NCBI GenBank assembly: GCA_963788225.1
Contig: CAWBGI010000001.1
Location: 310,001 to 374,000 of the forward strand
Origin: Sulfotelmatobacter sp963788225
Lineage (GTDB): Bacteria; Acidobacteriota; Terriglobia; Terriglobales; Acidobacteriaceae
Reading direction: 5' to 3'
Length of the DNA: 64,000 bases
Part shown: positions 43,761-52,621 of the stretch, one piece after another
Numbering within the stretch: the first letter of the stretch is position 1
How the letters are laid out: each line of letters opens with the position of its first letter
Notes under the pieces: model-generated
Told to the model about the DNA's origin: nothing
The model's input: the letters and a program-made list of their open reading frames with translations, nothing else
Databases searched by the model: none
Program-made: the position numbers and the translations under genes

Positions 43761-43789
43761 ATCGTAACAACCCTTCGCAGCCCTGTCAA
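43761..43789 (-). promoter_or_regulatory. Promoter of tRNA-Glu
   Basis: On the minus strand TTGACA (43789-43784) and TACGAT (43766-43761) are 17 bases apart. The predicted start near 43753 gives a 5' leader of about 25 bases before the tRNA. Confidence 0.75.
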
Positions 43790-43927
43790 AATGCGGCTGC
43801 ATGCCTGGCCTGCTTCAATTGCATTCGCCGACTTGTTACCTTCTTTCCACCATCTGGGACCATCCGGAATTCGTTTAGAATTGTGGAACCGCACCTTGTG
43901 GCGCGGCCGCGAACCTTCGAGGCAATT

Positions 43928-44521
43928 GTGTCTGATCCACTTTATCTCGGTATTTGGTTCTCCGATTTTTCAGGTCCGGAGATGTTGCCGCACGCTTATA
44001 CCGTGTTGCAGCAGTTCCCTTTTTCGGCGCACCGTCCGGGAGTCACTTATTTCGCCGTGCACCCGATTTCCTGGGACGAAGCCACGGTGCTGGAGCGCCG
44101 TTTTCCGGGTGGAATCGATCCCGGACAGGCTACACTAATCGCCGCCGAATTGGTCCATGACGATTACGCATATGTTTTCGAAGCGCACTGGGATCTCTGG
44201 ACGCCCGATGCGTCGAACGAAAACTGGGTGCTCGAACCCGCCACTGTAAAATTCATCGTTCAGGGTGAAGAGTTCGATGACGCGTCATACGAGCAGACGG
44301 GACACATCCAGGTCGATTTCGGCCTCGACTCGTACTTCCTGCAGCCCGAAACTTCGCTCAGCGACCAGACTCGCGCCAAGATTCGCGACAACGTCGCGAA
44401 GCTGGTGGAGTTCTCGGTGAAGCTGGAAAAAAATATCGGCGCCAGAGCGCGTCTGCTGTGGTCGGAGTCCGAGGAAAGCCTTGCTCAGAAATTGATCGAG
44501 CGTCTGCAAAAGGTGCAGTAA
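43928..44521 (+). CDS. Conserved-looking hypothetical protein (197 aa)
   Basis: 197 residues from GTG 43928 (MSDPLYLGIWFSDFSGPEMLPHAY), with GAGG about five bases upstream; GTG 43883 would add 15 residues. No signal peptide or membrane segment. The body is mixed alpha/beta and acidic (VHDDYAYVFEAHWDLWTPD, VKFIVQGEEFDD), followed by a helical C-terminus (SDQTRAKIRDNVAKLVEFSVKLEKNIG). I do not recognise a named family. It stands alone after the tRNA-Glu gene and converges on the PPDK gene across a strong hairpin. Confidence 0.7.
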   Translation: MSDPLYLGIWFSDFSGPEMLPHAYTVLQQFPFSAHRPGVTYFAVHPISWDEATVLERRFPGGIDPGQATLIAAELVHDDYAYVFEAHWDLWTPDASNENWVLEPATVKFIVQGEEFDDASYEQTGHIQVDFGLDSYFLQPETSLSDQTRAKIRDNVAKLVEFSVKLEKNIGARARLLWSESEESLAQKLIERLQKVQ

Positions 44522-44532
44522 GATCAACCCAC

Positions 44533-44606
44533 AACCGCAGAGGACGCTAAAGACGCGGAGAAAGGGTATTCCTCAGCGTCCTCCGCGTCCTCTGCGGTTT
44601 TCATTT
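44533..44606. terminator. Bidirectional hairpin between the hypothetical gene and ppdK
   Basis: Perfect 15-bp arms at 44533-44547 and 44585-44599 (core CCGCAGAGGACGC / GCGTCCTCTGCGG), with shorter GACGCGGAG/CTCCGCGTC pairing inside. On the plus strand the stem runs into TTTTCATTT, as expected for a terminator. The 'CGCAGAGGACG-GGAG' sequence resembles a repeat family; a decayed relative lies near 61460-61500. Confidence 0.75.
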
Positions 44607-47390
44607 CGTTCGTCCGCCCTCGACTTTCAGCGCATCTGACGCCCCGGCTTGCGCCGCAGCGAGCCGCGCCGTCAGCACGCGGAACGGGGAACACGACACA
44701 TAATCCATACCCACCCGATGACAGAACTCCACGGACGACGGCTCGCCGCCGTGCTCGCCGCAAATTCCCACTTCCAGCTTGGGACGCGTTTTCCGTCCGC
44801 GTTCGATTCCGATCCGCACCAACTCGCCCACACCGTCACGGTCGATCGCGGCAAACGGATCCTGCTTGAGAATTCCTTCCGCCAGATATGTCGGCAGAAC
44901 CTTATTGACGTCGTCGCGCGAGAAACCGAACGTGGTCTGCGTCAGGTCGTTCGTGCCGAACGAGAAGAACTCCGCCTCCTTGGCAATCTCGTCCGCGACC
45001 AGACATGCGCGCGGCAGCTCGATCATCGTGCCCACGAGGTAGTGCACGTGCTTCCCCTTTTCCTTGAACACTTCGTCGGCCACGCGCCGGACAATCGCCC
45101 CCTGGTTCGCCATCTCCTTCACTGTCGCGATCAGCGGAATCATCACCTCGGCGTGGGTCTTGATGCCTTCCTTCTCTACGGCTACAGCCGCTTCAAAAAT
45201 CGCCCGTGCCTGCATCTCTGTAATCTCCGGATAGGTGATCCCCAACCGGCATCCGCGATGCCCCAGCATGGGATTGAATTCATGCAAATCTTCCACGCGG
45301 GCCAGTAGCGTAGGCAGAATTTTCTTCAGGTCCCCGGCGCCTTTGGCGCCATACTCGCGATACTCCTCCACCAGCGCCTTCTTCTGCTTCGCGTCGGCGC
45401 TGGGGAGGCTGGCGATGTCAACCATCAGCTTCTCGCGCTTGGGCAGGAACTCATGCAGTGGGGGATCGAGCAGGCGGATCGTCACCGGCAGACCGTCCAT
45501 CGCTTTCAGCAGGCCGATGAAGTCCGCCCGTTGCATGGGCAGCAACTTTTTCAGCGCCGTGCGGCGGTCTTTCTCGTTGTCGGCAAGGATCATGGCGCGC
45601 ATGTGGGGAATGCGATCCGCAGCAAAGAACATGTGCTCGGTGCGGCACAGGCCAATGCCCTCAGCGCCAAATGCCTTGGCCTGAACAGCATCCCGCGGAA
45701 TATCTGCATTCGCTCGCACTCCAATCTTGCGGAACGGCTCCGCCCAGCCCAGCAACTTCTGCAGGTCCGCATCATCGGTGGACGGATCCAGAGTGTTTAG
45801 CTTGCCTTTGATGACGCGCCCGCTGGTTCCGTCGAGCGAAATCCAGTCTCCCTCTTTGAACACCTGCCCCTTGACGCGCATCTCGCCGGCCCGTTCATCG
45901 ACTTGAATATCTCCCGCACCCGCCACACAGCATTTGCCCATACCGCGGGTAACCACGGCCGCGTGGCTAGTCATGCCGCCGCGTGAGGTCAAAATGCCGA
46001 CGGCAACTTCCATCCCCTGAATGTCTTCCGGCGTGGTTTCCGCCCGGACCAGAATCACAGGATTTTTCTTCGCGCCGTGTCCCGCTTTCTTCACCGCTTC
46101 TTCCGCGGTGAACACAATCTGCCCGACCGCCGCACCCGGCGACGCTGGCAATCCCGTCGCCAGCACTTCCACCTTCGTGCTCTTCTCGTCAAGGCGCGGC
46201 ACCAGGAAGTCATAAAGCTGGTTCGGCTCGACGCGGAAAATCGCCTCTTCCTTTGTGATCAGCCCTTCCTCCACCATTTGAATCGCCACCCGCACCGCGG
46301 CCCACCCGGTGCGCTTTCCGTTGCGCGTCTGCAGCATGTAGAGCTTGCCATCCTGGATGGTGAATTCGAAATCCTGCATGTCTTTGTAGTGCTTCTCGAG
46401 CCGCGTCGTGATGTCGCGCAACTGGTCGTACACTTCGGGCATGATTTTGTGCAGCTCTGAGATATGCACCGGTGTGCGAACGCCCGAGACCACATCTTCG
46501 CCCTGCGCGTTCATCAGAAATTCGCCATAGAATTCCTTCGCGCCGGTTGCAGGATTGCGTGTGAAACCCACCCCCGTGCCGCTGGTGTCGCCGAGGTTGC
46601 CGTAGACCATCGCTTGCACGTTGACGGCGGTACCGAGCATGTCATCGATGTTGTTGATGCGGCGGTAGTGCTTGGCGCGCTCGTTCTGCCACGAGCGGAA
46701 TACGGCATCCCGCGCCATCACTAACTGCTCGTGCGGATCCTGCGGAAACTCGCGCTTGGCGTGCTTCTTGACGACTTTCTTGTATTCTTCGATCACTTCT
46801 TTCAGCGCCTTGGCGTTGAGTTCGGTGTCGAGCTTCGCCTTCTTCTGCTTCTTCTTCGCGTCGAAGACCTCGTCAAACGCGGACTTGGGAATCTCCAGCA
46901 CCACGTTGCCAAACATCTGGATCAGCCGCCGGTAAGAATCCGCGGCAAACCTCGGATTGTTGCTGCGCTTGGCCAGAGCCTCAACGCTCTTGTCGTTCAA
47001 GCCCAGGTTGAGGATCGTGTCCATCATCCCCGGCATGGAAAACTTCGCGCCCGAGCGCACGCTCACCAGCAAGGGATTCTCGCCCGTGCCCAGCTTCTGC
47101 CCTTGCAGCGCTTCCAGCTTGGCCAGCGCTTCTTCCATCTGCCGGTCGACTTCCTTGGAGACTCCGCCGCTTCGCATATATTCCCGGCAGGCCTCGGTCT
47201 GAATGGTGAATCCCGGAGGCACGGGGAGCCCGGCATTGGTCATCTCGGCCAGGCCGGCGCCCTTGCCGCCCAGATCGTCTTTCATCTTGCCGTGGCCATC
47301 GGCCTTGCCACCGCCGAAAAAGTAAACGTATTTGGTTGTAGTTTTCTTGCTTTCCTGAACTTCGGCTTCGGGGAGGGTAATTGTCGCCAT
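44601..47390 (-). CDS. ppdK: Pyruvate, phosphate dikinase
   Basis: 929 residues from ATG 47390 (AAAGGA upstream), slightly longer than typical ~880. It interconverts pyruvate + ATP + Pi and PEP + AMP + PPi. The N-terminal nucleotide-binding domain starts KYVYFFGGGKADG, GGKGAGLAEMTNAGLPVPPGFTI; the phospho-carrier histidine is His476 in GGMTSHAAVVTRGMGKCCVAG; the C-terminal PEP/pyruvate barrel contains GIGLCRTEHMFF, MIELPRA and SFGTNDLTQTTFGFSRDD, ending with the CGEHGG catalytic segment. The enzyme links acetyl-CoA/pyruvate metabolism to gluconeogenesis, which fits growth on acetate. It precedes no obvious partner on its strand; glyS lies 80 bases upstream. Confidence 0.96.
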   Translation of the reverse strand: MATITLPEAEVQESKKTTTKYVYFFGGGKADGHGKMKDDLGGKGAGLAEMTNAGLPVPPGFTIQTEACREYMRSGGVSKEVDRQMEEALAKLEALQGQKLGTGENPLLVSVRSGAKFSMPGMMDTILNLGLNDKSVEALAKRSNNPRFAADSYRRLIQMFGNVVLEIPKSAFDEVFDAKKKQKKAKLDTELNAKALKEVIEEYKKVVKKHAKREFPQDPHEQLVMARDAVFRSWQNERAKHYRRINNIDDMLGTAVNVQAMVYGNLGDTSGTGVGFTRNPATGAKEFYGEFLMNAQGEDVVSGVRTPVHISELHKIMPEVYDQLRDITTRLEKHYKDMQDFEFTIQDGKLYMLQTRNGKRTGWAAVRVAIQMVEEGLITKEEAIFRVEPNQLYDFLVPRLDEKSTKVEVLATGLPASPGAAVGQIVFTAEEAVKKAGHGAKKNPVILVRAETTPEDIQGMEVAVGILTSRGGMTSHAAVVTRGMGKCCVAGAGDIQVDERAGEMRVKGQVFKEGDWISLDGTSGRVIKGKLNTLDPSTDDADLQKLLGWAEPFRKIGVRANADIPRDAVQAKAFGAEGIGLCRTEHMFFAADRIPHMRAMILADNEKDRRTALKKLLPMQRADFIGLLKAMDGLPVTIRLLDPPLHEFLPKREKLMVDIASLPSADAKQKKALVEEYREYGAKGAGDLKKILPTLLARVEDLHEFNPMLGHRGCRLGITYPEITEMQARAIFEAAVAVEKEGIKTHAEVMIPLIATVKEMANQGAIVRRVADEVFKEKGKHVHYLVGTMIELPRACLVADEIAKEAEFFSFGTNDLTQTTFGFSRDDVNKVLPTYLAEGILKQDPFAAIDRDGVGELVRIGIERGRKTRPKLEVGICGEHGGEPSSVEFCHRVGMDYVSCSPFRVLTARLAAAQAGASDALKVEGGRTK

Positions 47391-47410
47391 AATGATTAGT
47401 CCTTTTCTGG

Positions 47411-47431
47411 TAGCGCCGGCAGGCCGCCGGC
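47411..47431. repeat. TAGCGCCGGC-type short palindrome
   Basis: TAGCGCCGGCAGGCCGCCGGC lies between ppdK and glyS. It shares its first ten bases with the copies at 1409 and 49671 and can form a GCCGGC hairpin. Confidence 0.5.
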
Positions 47432-47469
47432 AATCCATAAATCTAAACTTGCTTTATACAAGAGCAAAG

Positions 47470-49657
47470 CTACGCCTTGCCTTCTGTCACGATCTCTGAG
47501 AAATCGGCAATTGTCGAGAATTCCTTTAATAAGGTCTGCAACAATGCCAGCCTATTCGCCCGCAGTTTCTCATTCTCGACCATGACCATTACTTTGTCGA
47601 AGAACGCATCCACCGGCTCGCGCGCGGACGAAAGCAACATGAGCGCCTCGCTGTACTTTTTTTTCTTCCGAAGGCCTTCGACCTTGGGCGCGTTGACTTC
47701 GATATACGCTGCCAGATCCTTCTCTTCAGCCGCTGAATCAGGCAGGTACTCAAGTGTCGATGCCGGGCTGATTCCCTTCTCTTCCGCTTGCCTCAGGATG
47801 TTCCGGATGCGCTTGCACGCCGCGCCAATCGCCAGGAACTCAGGCATATGCAAAACTTGTTTCACGGCCTCTGCGCGCGCCAGCGCATCCACCACATCCT
47901 CGGAGTCCGCGGCCAGCACAGCTTTCACCACGTCATAAGCATATCCCCGCACATCCTTCAGGTAAAACTCCAGACGCTCGCGGAAGAATGTCTTCACCGA
48001 TTCGCTAAACTTCGCATTGTCAACAAACTTCTTCTCCGCTTCTGATCCCCGATAGCCGGCGTGCGCATCCCGCATCATGTCGCGCAGCCGCAGCGGCAAC
48101 TTGTACTTGTCGATCACCTTCACGATTGCGTTGGCCTGCCGCCGCAGCGCAAAAGGATCTTTCGAGCCGCTCGGCACCATCCCTAGCGCAAACATTCCGG
48201 CAATCGTATCCGCCTTATCGCCGATGGAAAGTACAGCACCCTCTATCGAGCGCGGCACGTCATCCTCTGTCGATTCTGGCTTGTAGTGATCGTAAATCGC
48301 ATCCGCGATCGCGAATCGCGTGGCCTCGGGCAGGCTCGAGTCAAGCTCCTGCGCCCGCGCATACAGCCCACCCACAATGCCCTGCAGTTCAGTGAACTCC
48401 TTCACCAGTTCAGTGGTCAGATCGGTTTTGGCCAAGGCAGCAGCCTTATGAATCACGCCCGGACGAACCGCCATCCCGCTCTGCCTGATGATCTCGCTCA
48501 GCCAACTGCACAACCGCTGCACCCGCCGCGTCTTCTCGTAGTATGTGCCCAGGTCTTTCTGAAAAGTAACGTGCCGCAGCAGATCCAATCGCTCCAGCAG
48601 CGACCGTTTCTGATCCGTTTCCCAGAAGAATCGCGCATCGCTAAAACGCGCCCGCAGCACTCGCTCGTTGCCGTGACGAATCAAACCGTCGCGATCGCTG
48701 TCGGTATTAAGCACCGCGAGAAAATGGGGCGACAGCTTATGGCCAGCATCTTCCACCGCAAAATATTTCTGATGGTCGCGCATCACCGTGACCAGCACTT
48801 CTTCGGGCAGCGGCAGAAATTGCGGATCGAATCCGCCCAGAATCGCGGAAGGAAATTCAGTAAGGTTCACCACGGTGTCGAGCAGAGACTTATCTTCCCG
48901 CCAGCGTGCCCCCGGAATCGTGCGTGTGGCCGCGTCCAACGCTTTGCGAATCTGCTGCTCGCGCTCGGCGCGTCCCAAAACCTTGGCCGCGCGCAACGCG
49001 TTCAACGTAAGAAGAACCAGCCCGCGGAATTGTCACGCTGCCATCGGACAAAATCCGGTGCCCGCGCGAAATCTTCCCCGCCAAGACGCCATCGAATTCC
49101 AGCGGAATCGTCTCCTCATCGAGCATCGCCACCAACCACCGCACCGGACGCACAAACCGTTCGCCAGTCTTGCGCCAGTACATGTTTTTCGGCCAGTAGA
49201 TTGATGAGATTTCCTTGGGCAGATTCTCCGCGAGAATTTCGGCCGCACTCCGGCCCTTCTTAGTGACTTTTGCGGACAAATACTCGCCCTTCGCAGTGGT
49301 TGTCTTTTCGAGCTGTGCAACCTCAATTCCGACCTTCTTGGCAAACGAAATCGCCGCTTGCGTCGGCTGACCGTCTTTATAGGCGTGCGCGACCGAAGGT
49401 CCGGTAATTTGCTCGGTGACGTCGGGCTGCGCATAATCAATATCCGAAGCGAGCACAGCCAATCGACGCGGGGTGTCAAAAGATTGAAGGATCTCGGTGC
49501 GGCCCACTCGCGCCGATACCTCGGCTACCTTCCTATCCGGTATCAGCCGCTCCCTATTCAGGAGCGAGCCGATGCGCTCGCGCAACTCCTGCGACGCCGC
49601 GTCAATCATCCGCGCCGGAATCTCTTCGCACCCGATCTCTAGTAGAAAATCTGGCAT
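47470..49657 (-). pseudogene. glyS: Glycyl-tRNA synthetase beta subunit, interrupted by one frameshift
   Basis: Two overlapping frames together give a full-length GlyS. The 5' part (from ATG 49657, MPDFLLEIGCEEIPARMIDAA) runs through GHRILSDGSVTIPRAGSSYV; the rest, NALRAAKVLGRAEREQQIRKAL onward, is in another frame starting at about 49003. Removing one base near 49003-49006 restores SYV-NALRAAKVL, as expected. Everything else is intact, including the HD-like and C-terminal anticodon-binding regions (ALMLLSSAREPVDAFFDKVMVM). GlyS is essential where glyQ/glyS is the only glycine synthetase, so a consensus error is more likely than a true null; recoding cannot be excluded. It lies downstream of glyQ, as usual. 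Confidence 0.88.
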
Positions 49658-49670
49658 GGTCTTCAAAACG

Positions 49671-49715
49671 TAGCGCCGGCGTCCCGCCGGCTGTCCCGAG
49701 GGCGTCTCGCCCTCG
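49671..49715. repeat. TAGCGCCGGC palindrome and adjacent hairpin upstream of glyS
   Basis: TAGCGCCGGCGTCCCGCCGG (49671-49690) is followed by CCGAGGGCG-TCTCG-CCCTCGG. Both are short hairpins in the gap between glyQ and glyS, related to the copies at 1409, 1642 and 47411. Confidence 0.55.
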
Positions 49716-49739
49716 GCGTGTCAATCGTCACAGCTGCAA

Positions 49740-51029
49740 TTACGATCCCACCGGCGAAAGCTTCTCGCTTATTTGCTTTGGCCGTTTCTTGCCAACAGGC
49801 TCAGGCTCGTCGGACTTCTCCGCGGTGGCAGAATCGCTCTTCTGCTGATCAACCCAAGCCTTCGCAATTCCCACCGCCAGTGCCCGCACGCGTGCAATCA
49901 CTCCCACGCGCTCGGTCACCGAGATTGCGCCCCGCGCATCGAGGATGTTGAATAGGTGCGAGCACTTTAGGCAAAGATCATAGGCAGCCAATACCGGGGC
50001 ACTGCGGGCGACATGTCCGTGGACCTCGGCTAGCTCGGAAGACTCGCCGATTGACCTAGTGCGCGCGACGACGAGGAACCCCGGAAGGCTGGCCTGACTG
50101 GGGGGCCTGTTCGGTGTCTCCAGCCTCAGGGTCGCCGATCCGTCATTCTCCTGGACAAACTTAAACTTGTATTCTTGATCCGCCGCAAGGCCCGATTCGC
50201 GGTGACGCCCTGCCTCCACGAGATACGACCGCCTAAAGGAGTCTTGGAGACGCATGTCGTCCCAACTCAAGTCAATTGAGCTGGGACTTGCCTTATAGAG
50301 AACGAGCGGCACACGTATCAGCGCTTTGCACTCCGCCTCATACATCTCAAAATGCTTCCACGTCTTCTCCACATCCGCCGCCTCGAAGTTGTAAACCGAG
50401 AACTGCATCTCATCCGCCAGTCGAACATCGCCATAGGTCGTCGCCTGGCCCGTCTCCGGCTCCCGCGCCCACACGATGTCATAAATCGAATCCACATCCT
50501 GCAAAAACGCGCCGATGCGCTCAAGACCATAAGTCAGTTCGACCGAAATCGGAAACAGATCCACGCCGCCGCATTGCTGGAAGTAAGTGAACTGTGTGAT
50601 CTCCAACCCATCGAGCATCACCTGCCAGCCCACGCCCCAAGCGCTCAGCGTTGGAGCTTCCCAATTATCTTCTTCAAACTTGATGTCATGCTGCCGCAGG
50701 TCAATCCCAATCGCGCCCAGCGATTCCAAATACAACTCCTGAATATTCTCCGGCGGAGGCTTCAAGATCACCTGCAACTGCATGTGCTTGAACAACCGGT
50801 TCGGATTCTCCCCATAGCGCCCGTCCGCCGGACGCCGCGACGGCTGCACATACGCGCCCTTATAAGGCTTCGGCCCCAGCACGCGCAAAAACGTCTCCGG
50901 CGCCATCGTCCCCGCGCCCACTTCCACGTCATACGGCTGCTGCAACACGCACCCGCGCTCCGCCCAGAACGCCTGCAGCCGCAGAATCAGCTCTTGGAAA
51001 GTCAGCGAATTGGCTTGAGATGGATTCAC
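49740..51029 (-). CDS. glyQ: Glycyl-tRNA synthetase alpha subunit with a ~100-residue insertion
   Basis: 429 residues; GlyQ is normally near 300. The N-terminal catalytic part is standard (LTFQELILRLQAFWAERGCVLQQPYDVEVGAGTMAPETFLRVLGP, then AYVQPSRRPADGRYGENPNRL and GWQVMLDGLEITQFTYFQQ). After FEMYEAECKALI, where the C-terminal helices should follow, there is an extra segment of about 100 residues (about 237-343) before APVLAAYDLCLKCSHLFNILDARGAISVTER resumes. The segment is in frame, uses AGG/CTA/ATA codons that are rare around it, and matches no domain I know. A Lys/Glu/Pro tail of about 30 residues also extends the C-terminus. Both catalytic motifs look intact, so activity is plausible. 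Confidence 0.9.
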   Translation of the reverse strand: MNPSQANSLTFQELILRLQAFWAERGCVLQQPYDVEVGAGTMAPETFLRVLGPKPYKGAYVQPSRRPADGRYGENPNRLFKHMQLQVILKPPPENIQELYLESLGAIGIDLRQHDIKFEEDNWEAPTLSAWGVGWQVMLDGLEITQFTYFQQCGGVDLFPISVELTYGLERIGAFLQDVDSIYDIVWAREPETGQATTYGDVRLADEMQFSVYNFEAADVEKTWKHFEMYEAECKALIRVPLVLYKASPSSIDLSWDDMRLQDSFRRSYLVEAGRHRESGLAADQEYKFKFVQENDGSATLRLETPNRPPSQASLPGFLVVARTRSIGESSELAEVHGHVARSAPVLAAYDLCLKCSHLFNILDARGAISVTERVGVIARVRALAVGIAKAWVDQQKSDSATAEKSDEPEPVGKKRPKQISEKLSPVGS

Positions 51030-51095
51030 ACGTGTCCGGGAATTTTGAAGTTAAGTATTGATTGTAACGGAAGGGCAGCGAACAGTCAGCCAACG

Positions 51096-51839
51096 CTAGA
51101 AGCAACCCTTCTCGAGCATCCCCGCCGTAACCAGCTTCTTCTCAATATGCCGCTGCAAAGCCTGGATCAGAAACTTCCGCAAATCCGCTCCCTGCGTCTT
51201 AGGCCAAGGCTCCCCGGCAAAGCTCTCCACCGGAGCGCGAAACATCTTCGCCGCCAGCGCCCGCGAGTCATTTGAAATCTCGGACGAAGCCAGCCGCTTG
51301 TCTTCGGCACACATCAGCCCATCCGCGAGCGCGTGAAAATAAGCGCGGCTACCGTTCAAACTGCGGCCGCACACGATGCACTCCGTCAATTCGGGCAAAA
51401 AACCAACCAGCCGCGTCAACCACAAGTCGAAATAAGTAACCGGCATCCAAATTTCCGAGCCAGTCAAAGCATGCAGCACCGAAAGCGTCAGCCGGAAGAT
51501 GGCATCGTTCGCTTCGTGATCCGGCAGCAATTCGTCGAGCAACTCAGCCACATGAGCCAGCGCCACCGCCCGCGCATAACTGACTTCGCTAGCCAGCGGA
51601 GATTCCAGCACTTCGCAAGCATCCAGCCGCGCCAGCTCCTGCCGCTCGCGGACGTCATAAAACGCCCGCACATAAGTCATCGGCTCCAGCGCCCCGCCAA
51701 ACCGCCGCTTCGACTTCTTCGCCGACCGCGCTACGCCGCGCACTTTGCCCTCCGCGCGCGTAAACAGCGTGACCAGCAAATCGGCCTCGCGCAGCGGATA
51801 GGTGCGCAGCACGATCGCTTCCGACTCCCTTAGTGCCAT
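51096..51839 (-). CDS. recO: DNA repair protein RecO
   Basis: 247 residues. The N-terminal OB fold reads ESEAIVLRTYPLREADLLVTLFTRAEGKVRGVARSAKKSKRRFGG, the classic RecO start. The C-terminal helical domain includes a cysteine pair (ECIVCGR) and CAEDK, part of the zinc finger found in many RecO proteins. RecO loads RecA on SSB-coated DNA with RecR. It is upstream of glyQ on the same strand (66-base gap). Its first ~100 bases occur a second time at 52172-52272, so its native promoter may lie beyond that duplicate. Confidence 0.93.
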   Translation of the reverse strand: MALRESEAIVLRTYPLREADLLVTLFTRAEGKVRGVARSAKKSKRRFGGALEPMTYVRAFYDVRERQELARLDACEVLESPLASEVSYARAVALAHVAELLDELLPDHEANDAIFRLTLSVLHALTGSEIWMPVTYFDLWLTRLVGFLPELTECIVCGRSLNGSRAYFHALADGLMCAEDKRLASSEISNDSRALAAKMFRAPVESFAGEPWPKTQGADLRKFLIQALQRHIEKKLVTAGMLEKGCF

Positions 51840-51892
51840 GGGAGGTCAGCCGGTGAACGCTTGGGCGTAATGGTGGTAGTTACCATGCCAAC

Positions 51893-52063
51893 CTATGGCT
51901 TCTTACCCGACTTGAGATCCGCGACGATCCGCTCCAATGTCGCAATCGCCTCCTTGACCTTGGCACAGAGAGCCGGATCGGTTTTTGGTGTGCATGTTGC
52001 GAGAATTGCTTTCAAACCCTTGATCTCAGCTTCTAGCTGAGCGATGATCTCCCTGGTCTCCAT
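51893..52063 (-). CDS. Small coiled-coil protein (56 aa)
   Basis: 56 residues from ATG 52063, four bases after a strong GGAGGT; longer starts at 52075 and 52099 are possible. METREIIAQLEAEIKGLKAIL and KVKEAIATLERIVADLKSGKK form two heptad-rich helices separated by CTPKTDPALC, whose two cysteines could close a helical hairpin. Function unknown. It sits between the two copies of the recO start, so it was either carried in with the duplication or trapped by it. Confidence 0.6.
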   Translation of the reverse strand: METREIIAQLEAEIKGLKAILATCTPKTDPALCAKVKEAIATLERIVADLKSGKKP

Positions 52064-52147
52064 AACCACCTCCATCTCTGCGACATCTTGGCCCGTCATC
52101 TAGCGCTTAAGAGTACTCGCTTCGACGGCCGTTCTGCGCGGCTACGG

Positions 52148-52270
52148 TCATTTTCTCCTCGTCTCGAATTGGCACTTTCCCTCCGCGCGCGTAAACAGCG
52201 TGACCAGCAAATCGGCCTCGCGCAGCGGATACGTGCGCAGCACGATCGCTTCCGACTCCCTCAGTGCCAT
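52148..52270 (-). pseudogene. Truncated duplicate of the recO start (40 codons)
   Basis: Translation from ATG 52270 gives MALRESEAIVLRTYPLREAD and on to RAEGK, identical to RecO residues 1-32, then a divergent tail CQFETRRK and a stop at 52148. It is too short to fold as RecO and is probably a relic. It may retain the original recO promoter. Confidence 0.8.
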
Positions 52271-52272
52271 GG

Positions 52273-52621
52273 GCGCTCAGCAGCTTCATTAACGCACGAT
52301 TGTAACGGACAGACCTGAGATGCAAGAAGCCGTCAGCATCCGGTTGAAAAGGCAGGAACAACTTAGCAACAAAACAGGGGCGGTCGTGAGGGTCCGAACG
52401 TCGCCAACCTTGCAGCGACACTGACCCATGACCGTCCCAAATTCCACTCTATGAGAGTTACTCACGACACTTTAGCTGCTCCTCCGGGCGCGCACAATAC
52501 AGTGGATTCCGTAGTCCAGCATGCTCGAGCATCCGCACTTTTTTATCCTTAAATTATCGAGACAACTCTAACGGCGTTTTGGTGTTCTCTTGTGTTGCAG
52601 TCTCGCTCTCGAGGAGGAAGT
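52273..52621. other. Intergenic region between the recO duplicate and the lipoprotein gene
   Basis: About 350 bases between divergent genes. It must contain promoters for both directions, but no box pair stands out. A GAGGAGG ribosome site lies at its right end. The apparent minus-strand frame at 52107-52421 is out of frame with recO and is not supported. Confidence 0.35.

Larger units (their letters stand above)
51740..52272. repeat. Direct repeat of the recO 5' end flanking a small gene
   Basis: Bases 51740-51842 and 52172-52272 are nearly identical direct repeats. The only differences are one missing G, GGATAG versus GGATAC, CTTAG versus CTCAG, and divergence after the start codon. They are 432 bases apart and enclose the 56-residue gene at 51893-52063. 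Confidence 0.9.

Noticed and set aside
52107..52421. A 104-codon minus-strand frame overlapping the recO duplicate
   Set aside because: It is out of frame with the recO relic (MALRESE..), and its translation resembles no family. The in-frame relic at 52148-52270 explains the sequence.
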